From the NCBI RefSeq assembly GCF_011762195.1, contig NZ_JAASQK010000001.1, positions 124,001 to 188,000 of the forward strand: DNA of 64,000 nucleotides. Direction: 5' to 3'. A model generated the notes under the pieces. That model searched no databases. It saw only the letters and a program-made list of their open reading frames with translations, and was not told where the DNA came from. Both the position numbers and the translations under genes were made by a program. The DNA comes from Sphingomonas oligoaromativorans (GTDB lineage: Bacteria; Pseudomonadota; Alphaproteobacteria; Sphingomonadales; Sphingomonadaceae). Every line of letters begins with the position of its first letter. Position 1 is the first letter of the stretch. Of the stretch, positions 20,737 to 29,712 are shown in pieces.

Positions 20737-23232
20737 TCACATCTCGCGCAGGCCTTGCGCCGGGCGCGCCGCGAGCGCGGGCAGGCTGCCGAGTACGCCG
20801 ATGCCGAGCGTCATCGCGATCGCGGCGGCCAGCGTCCCCGCCACCACCGCCCAGTCCGGCGCGAAGGGCAGGGCGAAGACCTTGACCACCACATACCAGC
20901 CGCCGCCGCCACCCACCGCGACCGCCACCGCGATCAGCAGCGCCGAGAGCAGCGCATATTCGAGCGCCTGCCCGCCGAGCAGTTGCCGCCGGTTCCCGCC
21001 GAGCAGCTTGAGGATCAGCACGTCATAGCGCCGTGCCCGCCCGGACGCCGCCACCGCGCCGACCAGCACGACGATCCCGGCCGCCACCGTCACCGCCGCC
21101 GCCGCGCGGATCGCGAGCGCGATCTGGCCGAGGAGGTCGCCCACCTGGCCGATCAGGTCGCCGGTGCGGACCATGGTGACCGACGGCAGCCCCACCGCCA
21201 CCGCCCGCGCGATCGCGCCGTCGCGCGCGGGCGGGGCGTAGACGCTGGCAAGCAGGCCATGCGGCGCCTCCTCGATATAGCCGGGCGAGAAGACCAGCGC
21301 GAAATTGAGGCCGAGGCCGCCCCAGTCCACCTTCCTGAGCGCCGCGATCCGGGCCGGCACCTCGACGCCGAGCACCGCGACGGTGATCGTGTCGCCGACA
21401 TGCAGGCCGAGCGTCTCGGCGGCCTTGTCCTCCATCGAGACGAGCGGCGGGCCGCGATAGTCCGCCGGCCACCAGCGCCCCGCGACGACTGTGTTGCGCG
21501 GCGGAACGGTGGCGGACCAGGTGATGGTGCGGTCGCCCTTCAATATCCACGCGCCCTCGGGGATCGATTTCATGTCGGCGACGCGCTGGCCTTTCAGCGC
21601 CACGATCGATCCGCGCAGCGACGGCACCGTCTCGATCCGCGCATTCGGCGCGGCCTGCGTGATGAGCGCGCGGAAGCGGGCGGAGTCCTCGGGCTGGAGG
21701 TCGATCGCGAAGAAGCGCGGGGCGCGGGCCGGAGCGGCGGCGTGAATCTCGCTCGACAGGCTGGTGTCGATCACCGCCAGCGCCACGAACAGCGAGAAGC
21801 CGAGCCCCAGCGCCACCACCAGCCGGTCGGTCTGCGCGCCGGGACGGTGGAGATTGGCGAGCGCGAGGCGGAAGAAGGGCCGGCGCGGCCTCGGCAGGCG
21901 GGCGAGCAGGAGGCGGAGCGCGAAGCCGAGCAGCCACAGCCCCACCACCAGCGCCGCCGTCGCGCCGACGAAGCCGAGTGCGATGCCCCGGTCGCTGGCG
22001 GTCAGCACGGCGATGCCGATCAGCGCCGCGAGCAGCGCCGCCATGCCCGCGAGCGTGGCGAGGCTCGGGCGGGTGAGCGGAGCGAGGCTGTCGCGGAGCA
22101 GAGTCGCGGCGGGCACCGAGCGCGCGCGGGAGAGCGCCGGCAGCGCGAACAGCAGCGCCACCAGCAGCCCCAGCGCGGCGGCCACCAGCAGCGGCCCCGG
22201 ATAGACGGCAAGGCGCGGCGGCACGGGCAGCGCGTCGCCCACCACCGTCTCGACGATCGCCGGCACCGCGGCGCCCAGCGCCAGCCCGCCGAGGATGCCG
22301 CCGCCCGCCACCAGCCCGAGCTGCATCAGGAACATCGCCGCGATCGCGACGGAGCGCGCGCCCAGCACCTTGAGCGTCGCGATCGTCTTCGTCTTGCCCG
22401 CGAGATAGGCGCTCACCCCGCTGCCGACGCCCACCCCCGCGATCGCCAGCGCCGCGAGGCCGACGAGGAGCAGGAACTGGCCAAGCTGGGCGATGCCCTT
22501 CCTGAGCGAGCCGGCGGCATCGTCGGGCGTGCGCTTGCTCCAGCCGGCGCTCGGGAAGCGGTGGATGAAGCCGTCGCCGATCCGCGCGGTGTCGGCGCCG
22601 GGTGGCAGGAGGAGGCGGTAGCGGCTCTCATAGAGGCTGCCCGGCTGGATCACGCCGGTCGCGTCGAGCCCGGCCATGTCGACCAGCACCGTCGGCCCGA
22701 GGCTGAAGCCTTCGCCGAGATGGTCGGGCTCGCTGTCGATCAGCCCGATGACGCGGAGCCGCGCCATGCCGATGCGGATCGTGTCGCCGACGTGCAGGCC
22801 CAGCCGATCCGCCAGCGCCGGCGCGACCGCCACCTGCGCTCCATGCGGCCGGGGCGCCAGCGCGCCGCGCTCCAGCGTGAAGCGCCCGACCAGCGGCCAA
22901 TGCTCGTCGATGGCCTTCAGCGACACCAGCGCCGGGGCCTGCCCGTTGAGCGGCTCGGCCATGGCACGGGCGCGGATCGTCTCGGCGACGGGGCCGGCGG
23001 CGGCGAAGGCCGCGCCTTCCTCGACGGTCGCGCGGCGTTGCGAGACGCGCATCTCCAGATCGCCGCCCAGCATCGCGCGGCTCTGGTCGTCGAGCGCGCC
23101 GAGGATGCTGGCGGAGAGGCTCCCGATCCCGGCCAGCGCCGCCGTGCCGAGGAACAGGCACAGCACCAGCAGCCAGAGCCCGCGCCCGCCGGCCCGCAGG
23201 TCACGCAGCGCCAGCCGCCAGCTCAGCCTCAT
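20737..23232 (-). CDS. ybbP: FtsX/MacB-like ABC transporter permease (YbbP type)
   Basis: Inner-membrane permease of 831 residues in the YbbA-YbbP type. One N-terminal helix (LWLLVLCLFLGTAALAGIGSLSASI) precedes a large periplasmic domain. Three helices follow, then internal membrane segments, a second periplasmic domain and three C-terminal helices. It overlaps the ATPase gene by ATGA, and the pair lies divergent to tesA exactly as in E. coli. The substrate of this system is not established; release of lipids or secreted compounds has been suggested. Confidence 0.9.
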   Translation of the reverse strand: MRLSWRLALRDLRAGGRGLWLLVLCLFLGTAALAGIGSLSASILGALDDQSRAMLGGDLEMRVSQRRATVEEGAAFAAAGPVAETIRARAMAEPLNGQAPALVSLKAIDEHWPLVGRFTLERGALAPRPHGAQVAVAPALADRLGLHVGDTIRIGMARLRVIGLIDSEPDHLGEGFSLGPTVLVDMAGLDATGVIQPGSLYESRYRLLLPPGADTARIGDGFIHRFPSAGWSKRTPDDAAGSLRKGIAQLGQFLLLVGLAALAIAGVGVGSGVSAYLAGKTKTIATLKVLGARSVAIAAMFLMQLGLVAGGGILGGLALGAAVPAIVETVVGDALPVPPRLAVYPGPLLVAAALGLLVALLFALPALSRARSVPAATLLRDSLAPLTRPSLATLAGMAALLAALIGIAVLTASDRGIALGFVGATAALVVGLWLLGFALRLLLARLPRPRRPFFRLALANLHRPGAQTDRLVVALGLGFSLFVALAVIDTSLSSEIHAAAPARAPRFFAIDLQPEDSARFRALITQAAPNARIETVPSLRGSIVALKGQRVADMKSIPEGAWILKGDRTITWSATVPPRNTVVAGRWWPADYRGPPLVSMEDKAAETLGLHVGDTITVAVLGVEVPARIAALRKVDWGGLGLNFALVFSPGYIEEAPHGLLASVYAPPARDGAIARAVAVGLPSVTMVRTGDLIGQVGDLLGQIALAIRAAAAVTVAAGIVVLVGAVAASGRARRYDVLILKLLGGNRRQLLGGQALEYALLSALLIAVAVAVGGGGGWYVVVKVFALPFAPDWAVVAGTLAAAIAMTLGIGVLGSLPALAARPAQGLREM

Positions 23233-23951
23233 GCGCCGCGCCGGTCCGAGACGATGCGGCCGTCCTCCAGCGACACCACCCGCCCGCAGCGCGCCGCGAG
23301 CGAGGGATCATGGGTGATGACGAACAGCGTGGTCCCCGCCTCGCGATGGCGTGAGAAGAGCAGGTCCATGATCGCGACGCCGGTGGCGTGATCGAGATTG
23401 CCGGTCGGCTCATCGGCGAAGAGCAGCGCCGGGCGGGGGGCGAGCGCGCGGGCGATGGCGACGCGCTGCTGCTCGCCGCCGGAAAGCTGCGCCGGATAAT
23501 GGCCGGTGCGATGGCCGAGGCCGACGGAGGCAAGCTCCGCCTCGGCGCGGGCGAAGGCGTCGGGTTCGCCCGCCAGTTCCAGCGGCACGGCGACATTTTC
23601 GAGCGCGGTCATGGTCGGCAGCAGGTGGAAGGCCTGCAACACGATCCCGATCCGTCCGCGCCGGGCGACCGCCAGCGCGTCCTCGTCCATCGCCGCGAAA
23701 TCGAGCCCGGCGACGTGGATGCTGCCGCCGCTGGGCCGCTCCAGCCCGCTCAGCACCGCCATCAGCGAGGATTTGCCCGAGCCCGACGGCCCGAGCAGCG
23801 CGACGCTCTCGCCCGCGCTCACCGCAAGGTCGAGCCCACGCAGGATGTCGACCCGCGCCGGTGGGCGGCCGAGCGACAGCGTCAGATTGCGCGCTTCGAT
23901 CACGATGCTATCGGAGGGCGCGGCGGCTTGCGGAGAGGCGAGGGATGGCAC
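23229..23951 (-). CDS. ybbA: ABC transporter ATP-binding protein (YbbA type)
   Basis: 240-residue ATPase with Walker [14 protein letters not shown], signature motif [16 protein letters not shown] and Walker [19 protein letters not shown], typical of the LolD/MacB group. The start is uncertain. A GTG at 23951 gives a family-like N-terminus but places the start inside the divergent tesA gene, overlapping by seven bases; a GTG at 23903 is the alternative. It pairs with the permease downstream. Confidence 0.9.
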   Translation of the reverse strand: MPSLASPQAAAPSDSIVIEARNLTLSLGRPPARVDILRGLDLAVSAGESVALLGPSGSGKSSLMAVLSGLERPSGGSIHVAGLDFAAMDEDALAVARRGRIGIVLQAFHLLPTMTALENVAVPLELAGEPDAFARAEAELASVGLGHRTGHYPAQLSGGEQQRVAIARALAPRPALLFADEPTGNLDHATGVAIMDLLFSRHREAGTTLFVITHDPSLAARCGRVVSLEDGRIVSDRRGA

Positions 23952-24583
23952 GGCTCTGGAGATATGGTGGCCGCTGGGCGCTTGTCTATCTCGGCTTGAT
24001 GACGGCTGCTCCGGCGCAGGCGGCGGGGCCGCTGATCTGGGCGCTGGGCGACAGCCTCACGGCCGGCTACGGCCTGCCGCCCGCGGACGGCTTCACCAAC
24101 CGGTTGCAGGCGGCGTTGCGGCAGGCGGGCGTGCCCGCGACGGTGCGCAACGGCGGCATCACGGGCGATACCAGCGCGCAAGGGCGGGCGCGGCTGCTCT
24201 GGGGCCTGCGCGGGCTGGGCGTGAAGCCGGACCTCGTGATCCTCGAACTCGGCGCCAACGACATGCTGCGCGGGATGCCGCCCTCACAGACGGCCGCCAA
24301 TCTCGATGCCATCATGGCCGAGCTGAAGCGGCGCCGGATTCGCGTGCTGATCGCCGGAATGCGCGCCGCGCCCAATATGGGGCCGGCCTATGCGAGGGGT
24401 TTCGATCCGATCTATCCGCGCCTCGCGAAGCGATATGGCGCGCGGCTTTATCCCTTCTTCCTCGACGGGGTGGCGGCCGATATCGCGCTTCTCCAGGCGG
24501 ACGGGATGCATCCCAATGCGAAGGGGGTCTCGATCATCATCCACCGCATCCTGCCGAGCGTGCGCGCGGCGCTGAGACCCTAG
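23945..24583 (+). CDS. tesA: Periplasmic acyl-CoA thioesterase I / arylesterase (TesA)
   Basis: SGNH/GDSL hydrolase of 212 residues with an N-terminal signal sequence (ending PAQAAG). All four blocks are visible: GDSLTAGYG with the nucleophile Ser37, the Gly of GGITGDTS, the Asn of ELGANDML, and DGMHPN with the catalytic Asp-His. ATG 23945 has GAGAGGCGAGGG upstream. It cleaves acyl esters and thioesters in the periplasm. It is divergent from the ybbA-ybbP pair, and its stop shares a CTAG with the stop of ppk2. Confidence 0.93.
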   Translation: MARLWRYGGRWALVYLGLMTAAPAQAAGPLIWALGDSLTAGYGLPPADGFTNRLQAALRQAGVPATVRNGGITGDTSAQGRARLLWGLRGLGVKPDLVILELGANDMLRGMPPSQTAANLDAIMAELKRRRIRVLIAGMRAAPNMGPAYARGFDPIYPRLAKRYGARLYPFFLDGVAADIALLQADGMHPNAKGVSIIIHRILPSVRAALRP

Positions 24584-25338
24584 CGGGAAAGGCGGCCGTC
24601 CTCGATCGCGCTTGCCTCGAAGGGGAAGAGCAGCTTCGGATCGGGCGCGTCCACCTTGGCGGCGATCTTTTTGGGCGCGACCTCGCGCAGCAGGTGGCGG
24701 ATGATGGCGAGGCGCGCCTTCTTCTTGTCGTCCGCGCGGACGACGTGCCAGGGCGCGAGCTGCGTATGGGTGAGCGACAGCATCCTGTCGCGCGCGTCGG
24801 AATATTCCGACCATTTCTTCTGCGCGACCTTGTCCATGTCGGACACCTTGAGCGCCTTCAGCGGATCGGTGCGGCGGGATTCGAGGCGCCTGGCCTGCTC
24901 GTCCTTGCTGATGTCGAGCCAGAGCTTCACCAGCCTGATGCCGTTTTCCACCAGCATCCGCTCGAAATCCGGGGTGTCGCGCAGGAAGATGGCCTGCTCC
25001 TCCGGCGTGGAGAAGCCCATCACCACCTCGACGCCGGCACGGTTGTACCAGGATCGGTTGAAGATCACGAACTCGCCCGCCGCCGGCAGATGGGCCATGT
25101 AGCGCTGGAAATACCATTGCGTCCGCTCGCGGTCCGACGGCTTGGGCAGCGCCACGGTGCGCGTCTGGCGGACCGAGAGATGCTCGGTGATGCGCTTGAT
25201 CGATCCGTCCTTGCCGGCGCCGTCCCGCCCTTCGAGCACCAGCACGATGCGCTCGCCGGATTTCATCGCCGCTGCCTGCGTGCGGACGAGCGCGACCTGG
25301 AGCGTTTCCAGCTCCGCCTGATAGTCCTGATGGCTCAT
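24580..25338 (-). CDS. ppk2: Polyphosphate kinase 2
   Basis: Transfers phosphate between polyphosphate and nucleotides; class I enzymes phosphorylate nucleoside diphosphates. The 252-residue product has Walker A EGRDGAGKDGSIKR (36-49), VIFNRSWYNRAGVE (91-104) as Walker B, and the lid region RRLESRRTDPLKALKVSDMD. One-domain length fits class I or III. It lies 54 bases downstream of the PP2C gene on the same strand and may be the last gene of the signalling cassette transcript. Confidence 0.93.
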   Translation of the reverse strand: MSHQDYQAELETLQVALVRTQAAAMKSGERIVLVLEGRDGAGKDGSIKRITEHLSVRQTRTVALPKPSDRERTQWYFQRYMAHLPAAGEFVIFNRSWYNRAGVEVVMGFSTPEEQAIFLRDTPDFERMLVENGIRLVKLWLDISKDEQARRLESRRTDPLKALKVSDMDKVAQKKWSEYSDARDRMLSLTHTQLAPWHVVRADDKKKARLAIIRHLLREVAPKKIAAKVDAPDPKLLFPFEASAIEDGRLSR

Positions 25339-25392
25339 GCGGGGATCGACGCCCCGGAGCCGTTACGGTTCCGAACGAACCTTCCTTTTCCT

Positions 25393-26193
25393 TCAGTCGT
25401 CATGATCCTCGTCCGTCCCCCAGGGCTCGCCCATGCCGACCAGCAACAGGCTGATATTGTCGTTGCCGCCCGCCTCCAGCGCGCGGGCGAGGAGGCGATC
25501 CGCCATGTCCCGGATCGATCCGCCCATGGTCGCCGGCAGCGTGCCGTCGAGGCATCCGCGCAACAGCCCGTCCGAGCAGAGCAGGAAGAGATCGCCGTCG
25601 CGCACGTCGATGTCCCGGCGATCGATCGCGACATAGGGGGCGGTGCCGAGCGCGCGGGTGATGACATGGGCGTCGGGATGGTGATCGGCCTGCTCGGGGC
25701 GGAGCGCGCCGGAATCGATCAGATCCTGCACCAGGCTATGATCGCGCGTCAGCCGCTCGATGCGCTGGCCGCGCAGGCGGTAGGCGCGGCTGTCCCCGGC
25801 CCAGAGCACGGTGCCGTGCGGGCCATCGATGTGGAGCGCCACCACGGTCGACCCGCTCCGCGCCATCCGCCGCCGCGCGCCGTCATGCACGCGCCGTCCG
25901 GCCTCGATCAGCGCGGCCTCGATCGCGCTGCCGTCGAGCGGTTCGGCGCTTTCGGAAAGCCGGTGGAGCGCGCTCACCACCGCCTGCGCCGCGACATCGC
26001 CCGAGGCGTGCCCGCCCATGCCGTCCGCGATCGCCCAGAGGCCGGCGGCGGTGCTGTCGAACACCCGATCCTCGTTGATCGTCCGCACCCGGCCGACATG
26101 GCTGCGCGAGACGGAGACCGGCCGCATCCCGGCCGGCGGCCGCGTGGGGGAAGCCCCGCGAAACCAGCCCGCGAGGCGCGGCGGGAACTTCAT
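25393..26193 (-). CDS. PP2C-type Ser/Thr protein phosphatase (PppA-like)
   Basis: 266-residue metal-dependent phosphatase. The aspartates of the PPM fold are in place: NEDRVF, IADGMGGHASGD, WAGDSRAYRL, LLCSDGLLRG and GGNDNISLLLV. ATG 26193 overlaps the FHA-gene stop by ATGA. With the kinase and the FHA protein upstream it forms a phosphorylation switch like PpkA-PppA-Fha of type VI secretion. Expected to be cytoplasmic, since no signal or membrane segment is visible. Confidence 0.92.
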   Translation of the reverse strand: MKFPPRLAGWFRGASPTRPPAGMRPVSVSRSHVGRVRTINEDRVFDSTAAGLWAIADGMGGHASGDVAAQAVVSALHRLSESAEPLDGSAIEAALIEAGRRVHDGARRRMARSGSTVVALHIDGPHGTVLWAGDSRAYRLRGQRIERLTRDHSLVQDLIDSGALRPEQADHHPDAHVITRALGTAPYVAIDRRDIDVRDGDLFLLCSDGLLRGCLDGTLPATMGGSIRDMADRLLARALEAGGNDNISLLLVGMGEPWGTDEDHDD

Positions 26194-27206
26194 GATTCGC
26201 CATGCTCCAGCACGCGGGCGATCTTGCCGTAGGTGCGGACGAAGGCTTCCTCCAGCGATCCGCCCGTATCCTCGTCGATCTGGCGGCGGAGATCGGCATG
26301 GCGGCCGGCCACCTCCTGCCACTGGAGCGAGGCGCGGCTCTTGAGCAGCGAGGTGCGGTCGGCGATCGCGGCGTCGATCTCCTCCGGCCCGAAGCTGTCG
26401 ATCGCGACGCGCAGCGAGGCCTGGAGGCCCGCGAAGGTGGCCACCAGATGGCGCTTGATGTCGGTGAACGACGCCTTCAGCGCCGCCGGGCCGGAAAGGA
26501 AGCCGTTGGTTCCCGCCAGCAGCAGGTCGATCGCGAGGCGCTGGGTCGGCGCCCATTTGAACGGGTTGTTGCCGGTATCGCCGATCGTCGTCTGGTTGAG
26601 GTTGAAGCGGCTGCGCGCGCGATCGCGCTCGGCCATCAGATCGCCGATGCCGAGCACCATCTGGCGATAGACAGCGCCCGCGCGGCGCATGATCTCCATC
26701 GGGTCTTCCGCCGAGAGGCTGGAGGCGTCGAGCCCCGCGCCCTGGCAGAAGGCCTCGAGCAGCGAGCCATCCTCAAAGGCGGGCGCTTCGGACGGGGCGT
26801 CCGCCCATTCGCCGGGCACGTCGGTGGAACTGCCGAGCGGCTGCGACAGGATCATCGTGCGCGTCTCGGCCCCGGACGAGAGCTGCTCGCTGGGCGCCGG
26901 CGCCGCCACCAGCCGGAAGCGGCCGAGGCGCAGCGTGCTCGGCAGATCGAGCAGGATGTCGGTGTCGTCGGGCAGGCGCAGCCCCGTCGCCCCGTCGAAG
27001 ACGCCGTTGGCGCCGAGGCAGCGCACCCGCAGCCGCCCGTCCTGCGCGTGGAATTCGCAGTGGCGGCGCGAAATCTCGCGGTCGGTATCCGGGATCGGCC
27101 AGTCCGATGTCGGATCGCGGCCGATCCTCAGCACGCCGTCGCGCAGCAGCCGCGCGTCGATGGGATGAACCGGGTCGCTCTCATCGAACAGACGCAGCAT
27201 GAACAT
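26190..27206 (-). CDS. tagH: TagH-like FHA domain protein
   Basis: 338 residues. The N-terminal FHA domain (residues 1-100) keeps the phosphothreonine-binding pattern RIGRDPTSDWPIPDTDREISRRHCEF. The C-terminal half matches the conserved region of type VI secretion-associated FHA proteins (NPFKWAPTQRLAIDLLLAG...FLSGPAALKASFTDIKRHLVA... SLEEAFVRTYGKIA). It would read the phosphorylation state set by the neighbouring kinase and phosphatase. No tss structural genes are in this window, so a secretion role is inference from family. Confidence 0.88.
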   Translation of the reverse strand: MFMLRLFDESDPVHPIDARLLRDGVLRIGRDPTSDWPIPDTDREISRRHCEFHAQDGRLRVRCLGANGVFDGATGLRLPDDTDILLDLPSTLRLGRFRLVAAPAPSEQLSSGAETRTMILSQPLGSSTDVPGEWADAPSEAPAFEDGSLLEAFCQGAGLDASSLSAEDPMEIMRRAGAVYRQMVLGIGDLMAERDRARSRFNLNQTTIGDTGNNPFKWAPTQRLAIDLLLAGTNGFLSGPAALKASFTDIKRHLVATFAGLQASLRVAIDSFGPEEIDAAIADRTSLLKSRASLQWQEVAGRHADLRRQIDEDTGGSLEEAFVRTYGKIARVLEHGES

Positions 27207-27218
27207 GGCGGTCTTCCC

Positions 27219-28895
27219 TCAGGCGGCCTGGCGGGGTGCGACGATGGTGGATGTCAGCGAAGGCTCCTCCTCCGCCGGGGCGGCGGCCAGACGGGGCTCC
27301 AGCGCGGCGGCGGCGTGGTTGAAGGCATCGAAGGTCGCCCCGAACTCGTCGCGGCGGCGATGCGAGATGCGGAAGGAGAAATTGCCCTCCGCCGCATCCT
27401 CCAGTGCCTGTTGCAGGCGGCGGAGCGGGCGCTCGATCAGGTCGGCGCTGAGCCAGCCGATCAGCAGCACGACCAGCATCACGAAGGCGGAAAGCGCGAT
27501 CAGCAGGTTACGGCTGGTCTCGATCGCGGCGTCCAACGAGGAGCGGCGCAGCACGAGGTCGACCTTGCCGAAATCGGCCCCGGCATAGCGGATCGGGCTG
27601 ACGAAGCGGAAGCCGGTCAGCCCGTTCGGGTCGGCCACGTTGGTGACGACGTCGTGGCTGGGGGTGGAGACCGGCGTTTCCCCGCGCGGCGCGACATAGA
27701 GGCGGCCGACAAGCTGCCGGTCGCTCGCGGCGCGGACCATGCCGCTGCCGTCGACGATGACGAGGCGCGCGATGCTGCCGTCACGCCCGGCCGTCTCGAT
27801 GAAGGCCTGGAGCGGCGCCCAGTCCTGCTGGTCGATCGGCAGGCTGGCATTGTCGGCGGCGAGCACGGCGGCGTTGCCGGTGACGAAGGCGGTGATCGAC
27901 GAGCCCGAGACGACGGCCATGTGCTCGAGCACGCGCTCCTGCCGGTCGAGCACGGTGACGACGCTGGCGGCGAGCGCCAGCGCGGTGGCGCCGGCCAGCA
28001 TCAGCGGCAGCTTGAAGCGCAGCGCGAGGCCCCGGCGGCGGGGGCGCTCCTCATGGCGACAGGCTTCCCACTCGCGGCGCAGCGCGGCGAGGAGCTGGTC
28101 GCCGTCGACGAAGCGCTTCTCCGGCTTCTTGGAGAGCAGCTTGTCGATGATGAAGCGCAGGCCCTTGGGGCAATCCGGCGCGAGATGGGCGATCGGCTCG
28201 GGCTCGGCCTGCGCGATCTGGAGCATCAGCGTGGCGAGCGTGCCGCCCGAGAAGGCGGGCTTACCGGTCAGCATCTCGTAGAGGACGGCGCCCAGCGAGA
28301 AGAGATCCGAACGATGGTCCACCGCGAGGCCGAGCGCCTGCTCGGGGCTCATGTAGCGCGGCGTGCCGATCATCAGGCTGGTCTGCGTGCCGAGCAGTTG
28401 CGCGTCGCCGGACACCGGGTCCGCCTCGCCGATGCGGGCCACGCCGAAATCGAGCAGCTTGGCGGTCTGCCCGTCGGCCGAGATGAGGATGTTGGAGGGC
28501 TTCACGTCGCGATGCACGATGCCGCGCGTATGGGCGTAGGCGAGCGCGTCCGCCATCTGGATGCCCAGCGCCAGCACGCGCTCATAGCCCATGCGGCCAT
28601 GTGTCTGGAGCACCTCGTCGAGCGGCTGCCCGGCGACCATCTCCATCGCGATATAGGCGGTGCCGTCCGCCTCGCCGACATCGTGGATGGTGGCGATATG
28701 CGGGTGGTTGAGCGTGCCTGCGGCGGTCGCCTCGCGGACGAAGCGGCGGCTGAGATCGGGGTCGCTGCGATATTCGGCCTTCAGGGCCTTGATCGCCACG
28801 ACACGGTCGATCCCGGTGTCATAGGCGCGGAACACCTCCGCCATCGCCCCTTCGCCGATGCGATCGTCGATCCTGTAACGGCCGAGCATCGTCAT
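27219..28895 (-). CDS. Membrane Ser/Thr protein kinase with HAMP domain (PpkA-like)
   Basis: 558 residues. The Hanks-type kinase domain (1-275) has the glycine loop GEGAMAEV, Lys36 (VAIKALK), HRDVKPSN (Asp130) and DFG (Asp149), so it should be active. A helix at about 295-316 leads to a periplasmic sensor region of about 145 residues. A second helix (464-484) is followed by a cytoplasmic HAMP-like segment (IERPLRRLQQALEDAAEGNFSFRI). This layout couples an external signal to phosphorylation. The likely reader is the FHA protein 12 bases downstream. Confidence 0.93.
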   Translation of the reverse strand: MTMLGRYRIDDRIGEGAMAEVFRAYDTGIDRVVAIKALKAEYRSDPDLSRRFVREATAAGTLNHPHIATIHDVGEADGTAYIAMEMVAGQPLDEVLQTHGRMGYERVLALGIQMADALAYAHTRGIVHRDVKPSNILISADGQTAKLLDFGVARIGEADPVSGDAQLLGTQTSLMIGTPRYMSPEQALGLAVDHRSDLFSLGAVLYEMLTGKPAFSGGTLATLMLQIAQAEPEPIAHLAPDCPKGLRFIIDKLLSKKPEKRFVDGDQLLAALRREWEACRHEERPRRRGLALRFKLPLMLAGATALALAASVVTVLDRQERVLEHMAVVSGSSITAFVTGNAAVLAADNASLPIDQQDWAPLQAFIETAGRDGSIARLVIVDGSGMVRAASDRQLVGRLYVAPRGETPVSTPSHDVVTNVADPNGLTGFRFVSPIRYAGADFGKVDLVLRRSSLDAAIETSRNLLIALSAFVMLVVLLIGWLSADLIERPLRRLQQALEDAAEGNFSFRISHRRRDEFGATFDAFNHAAAALEPRLAAAPAEEEPSLTSTIVAPRQAA

Positions 28896-28962
28896 GTTGC
28901 GTTCCCGGGAAAGACTCCGCTGGTCATCCTATACCCCAGTCATGGTTAAGCAAACGTTCCGC

Positions 28963-29712
28963 TTATCTCTTGACCTGGACGGCGCGCGCGATGCGCTCCG
29001 CACGGGCGAGGTCTCGCGCGATCAGCGGGTTCGCCGGATCGAGCAGCGCGGCTCGGCGCAAGAGCGTCAGCGCGCGGCCGATCTGCCCCTGATTGAGCGC
29101 GTTCAATCCGGCGCTGCGCAATTGCCGCGCGAGCGCGGGATTGGCGATCGGCGCGGGCGGCGGCGTGGGCTTGGCCGGATGGGCCTCGGGCGGCGGCGGT
29201 GGCGGCGCGGGCCTGGGGCGCGGCGGCGGCGGAGGAGGTGGAGGCGGCGTCACCGGGCGCGGCGGCTCGCCGGGGATGCGCAGCGGCGTGCCGGGCGCCA
29301 GGTTCGCGGGCACCTTGATGTTGTTGTAACGGGCGAGCTGGTAGAATTTCAGCCGGTTGCCGAGGAAGCGCTCGGCCAGCCCGATCATCGTCTCGCCGGG
29401 CTGGACCGCGCGCGTCTGGTAATTGGGGCCGAGCAGCTCCACCGGATCGCGATCGAGCGATTCCAGCAGGACGTGCGCGTCGGGATCGTCGGGGCGGCGC
29501 TTCAGGATCGCCTGGAGCTTCCTGCGCGCGGCGGCCTCCTTGCCCTGATTGAGCAGGGCGACGACGGCCTCCGTCTGCGCGGCCGTCTTCGCCGCCGCTC
29601 TGGCCGCCGGTGTCGCGGGGTGCGGCGCGCCGCCCGGCCCGCCGGCGGTGCAGGCGGCCAGCGCCAGCGCGGACAGAAGCGCGATGCTCGAAGGCAGGCG
29701 GCGGAGGATCAT
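28963..29712 (-). CDS. LysM-domain lipoprotein
   Basis: 249 residues beginning with a lipoprotein signal (MILRRLPSSIALLSALALAAC, Cys21). Residues 55-90 resemble a TPR (GKEAAARRKLQAILKRRPDDPDAHVLLESL). A LysM-like peptidoglycan-binding module follows (QTRAVQPGETMIGLAERFLGNRLKFYQLARYNNI to PGTPLRIP). A proline-rich linker and a second TPR-like segment (GLNALNQGQIGRALTLLRRAALLDPANPLIARDL) complete it. ATG 29712 overlaps the EAL gene by ATGA. It probably links the cassette to the cell wall. Confidence 0.85.
   Translation of the reverse strand: MILRRLPSSIALLSALALAACTAGGPGGAPHPATPAARAAAKTAAQTEAVVALLNQGKEAAARRKLQAILKRRPDDPDAHVLLESLDRDPVELLGPNYQTRAVQPGETMIGLAERFLGNRLKFYQLARYNNIKVPANLAPGTPLRIPGEPPRPVTPPPPPPPPPRPRPAPPPPPPEAHPAKPTPPPAPIANPALARQLRSAGLNALNQGQIGRALTLLRRAALLDPANPLIARDLARAERIARAVQVKR

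Noticed and set aside
20545..23391. 948-codon plus-strand frame opposite ybbP
   Set aside because: An Arg/His/Gln-rich shadow of the permease gene with no domain.
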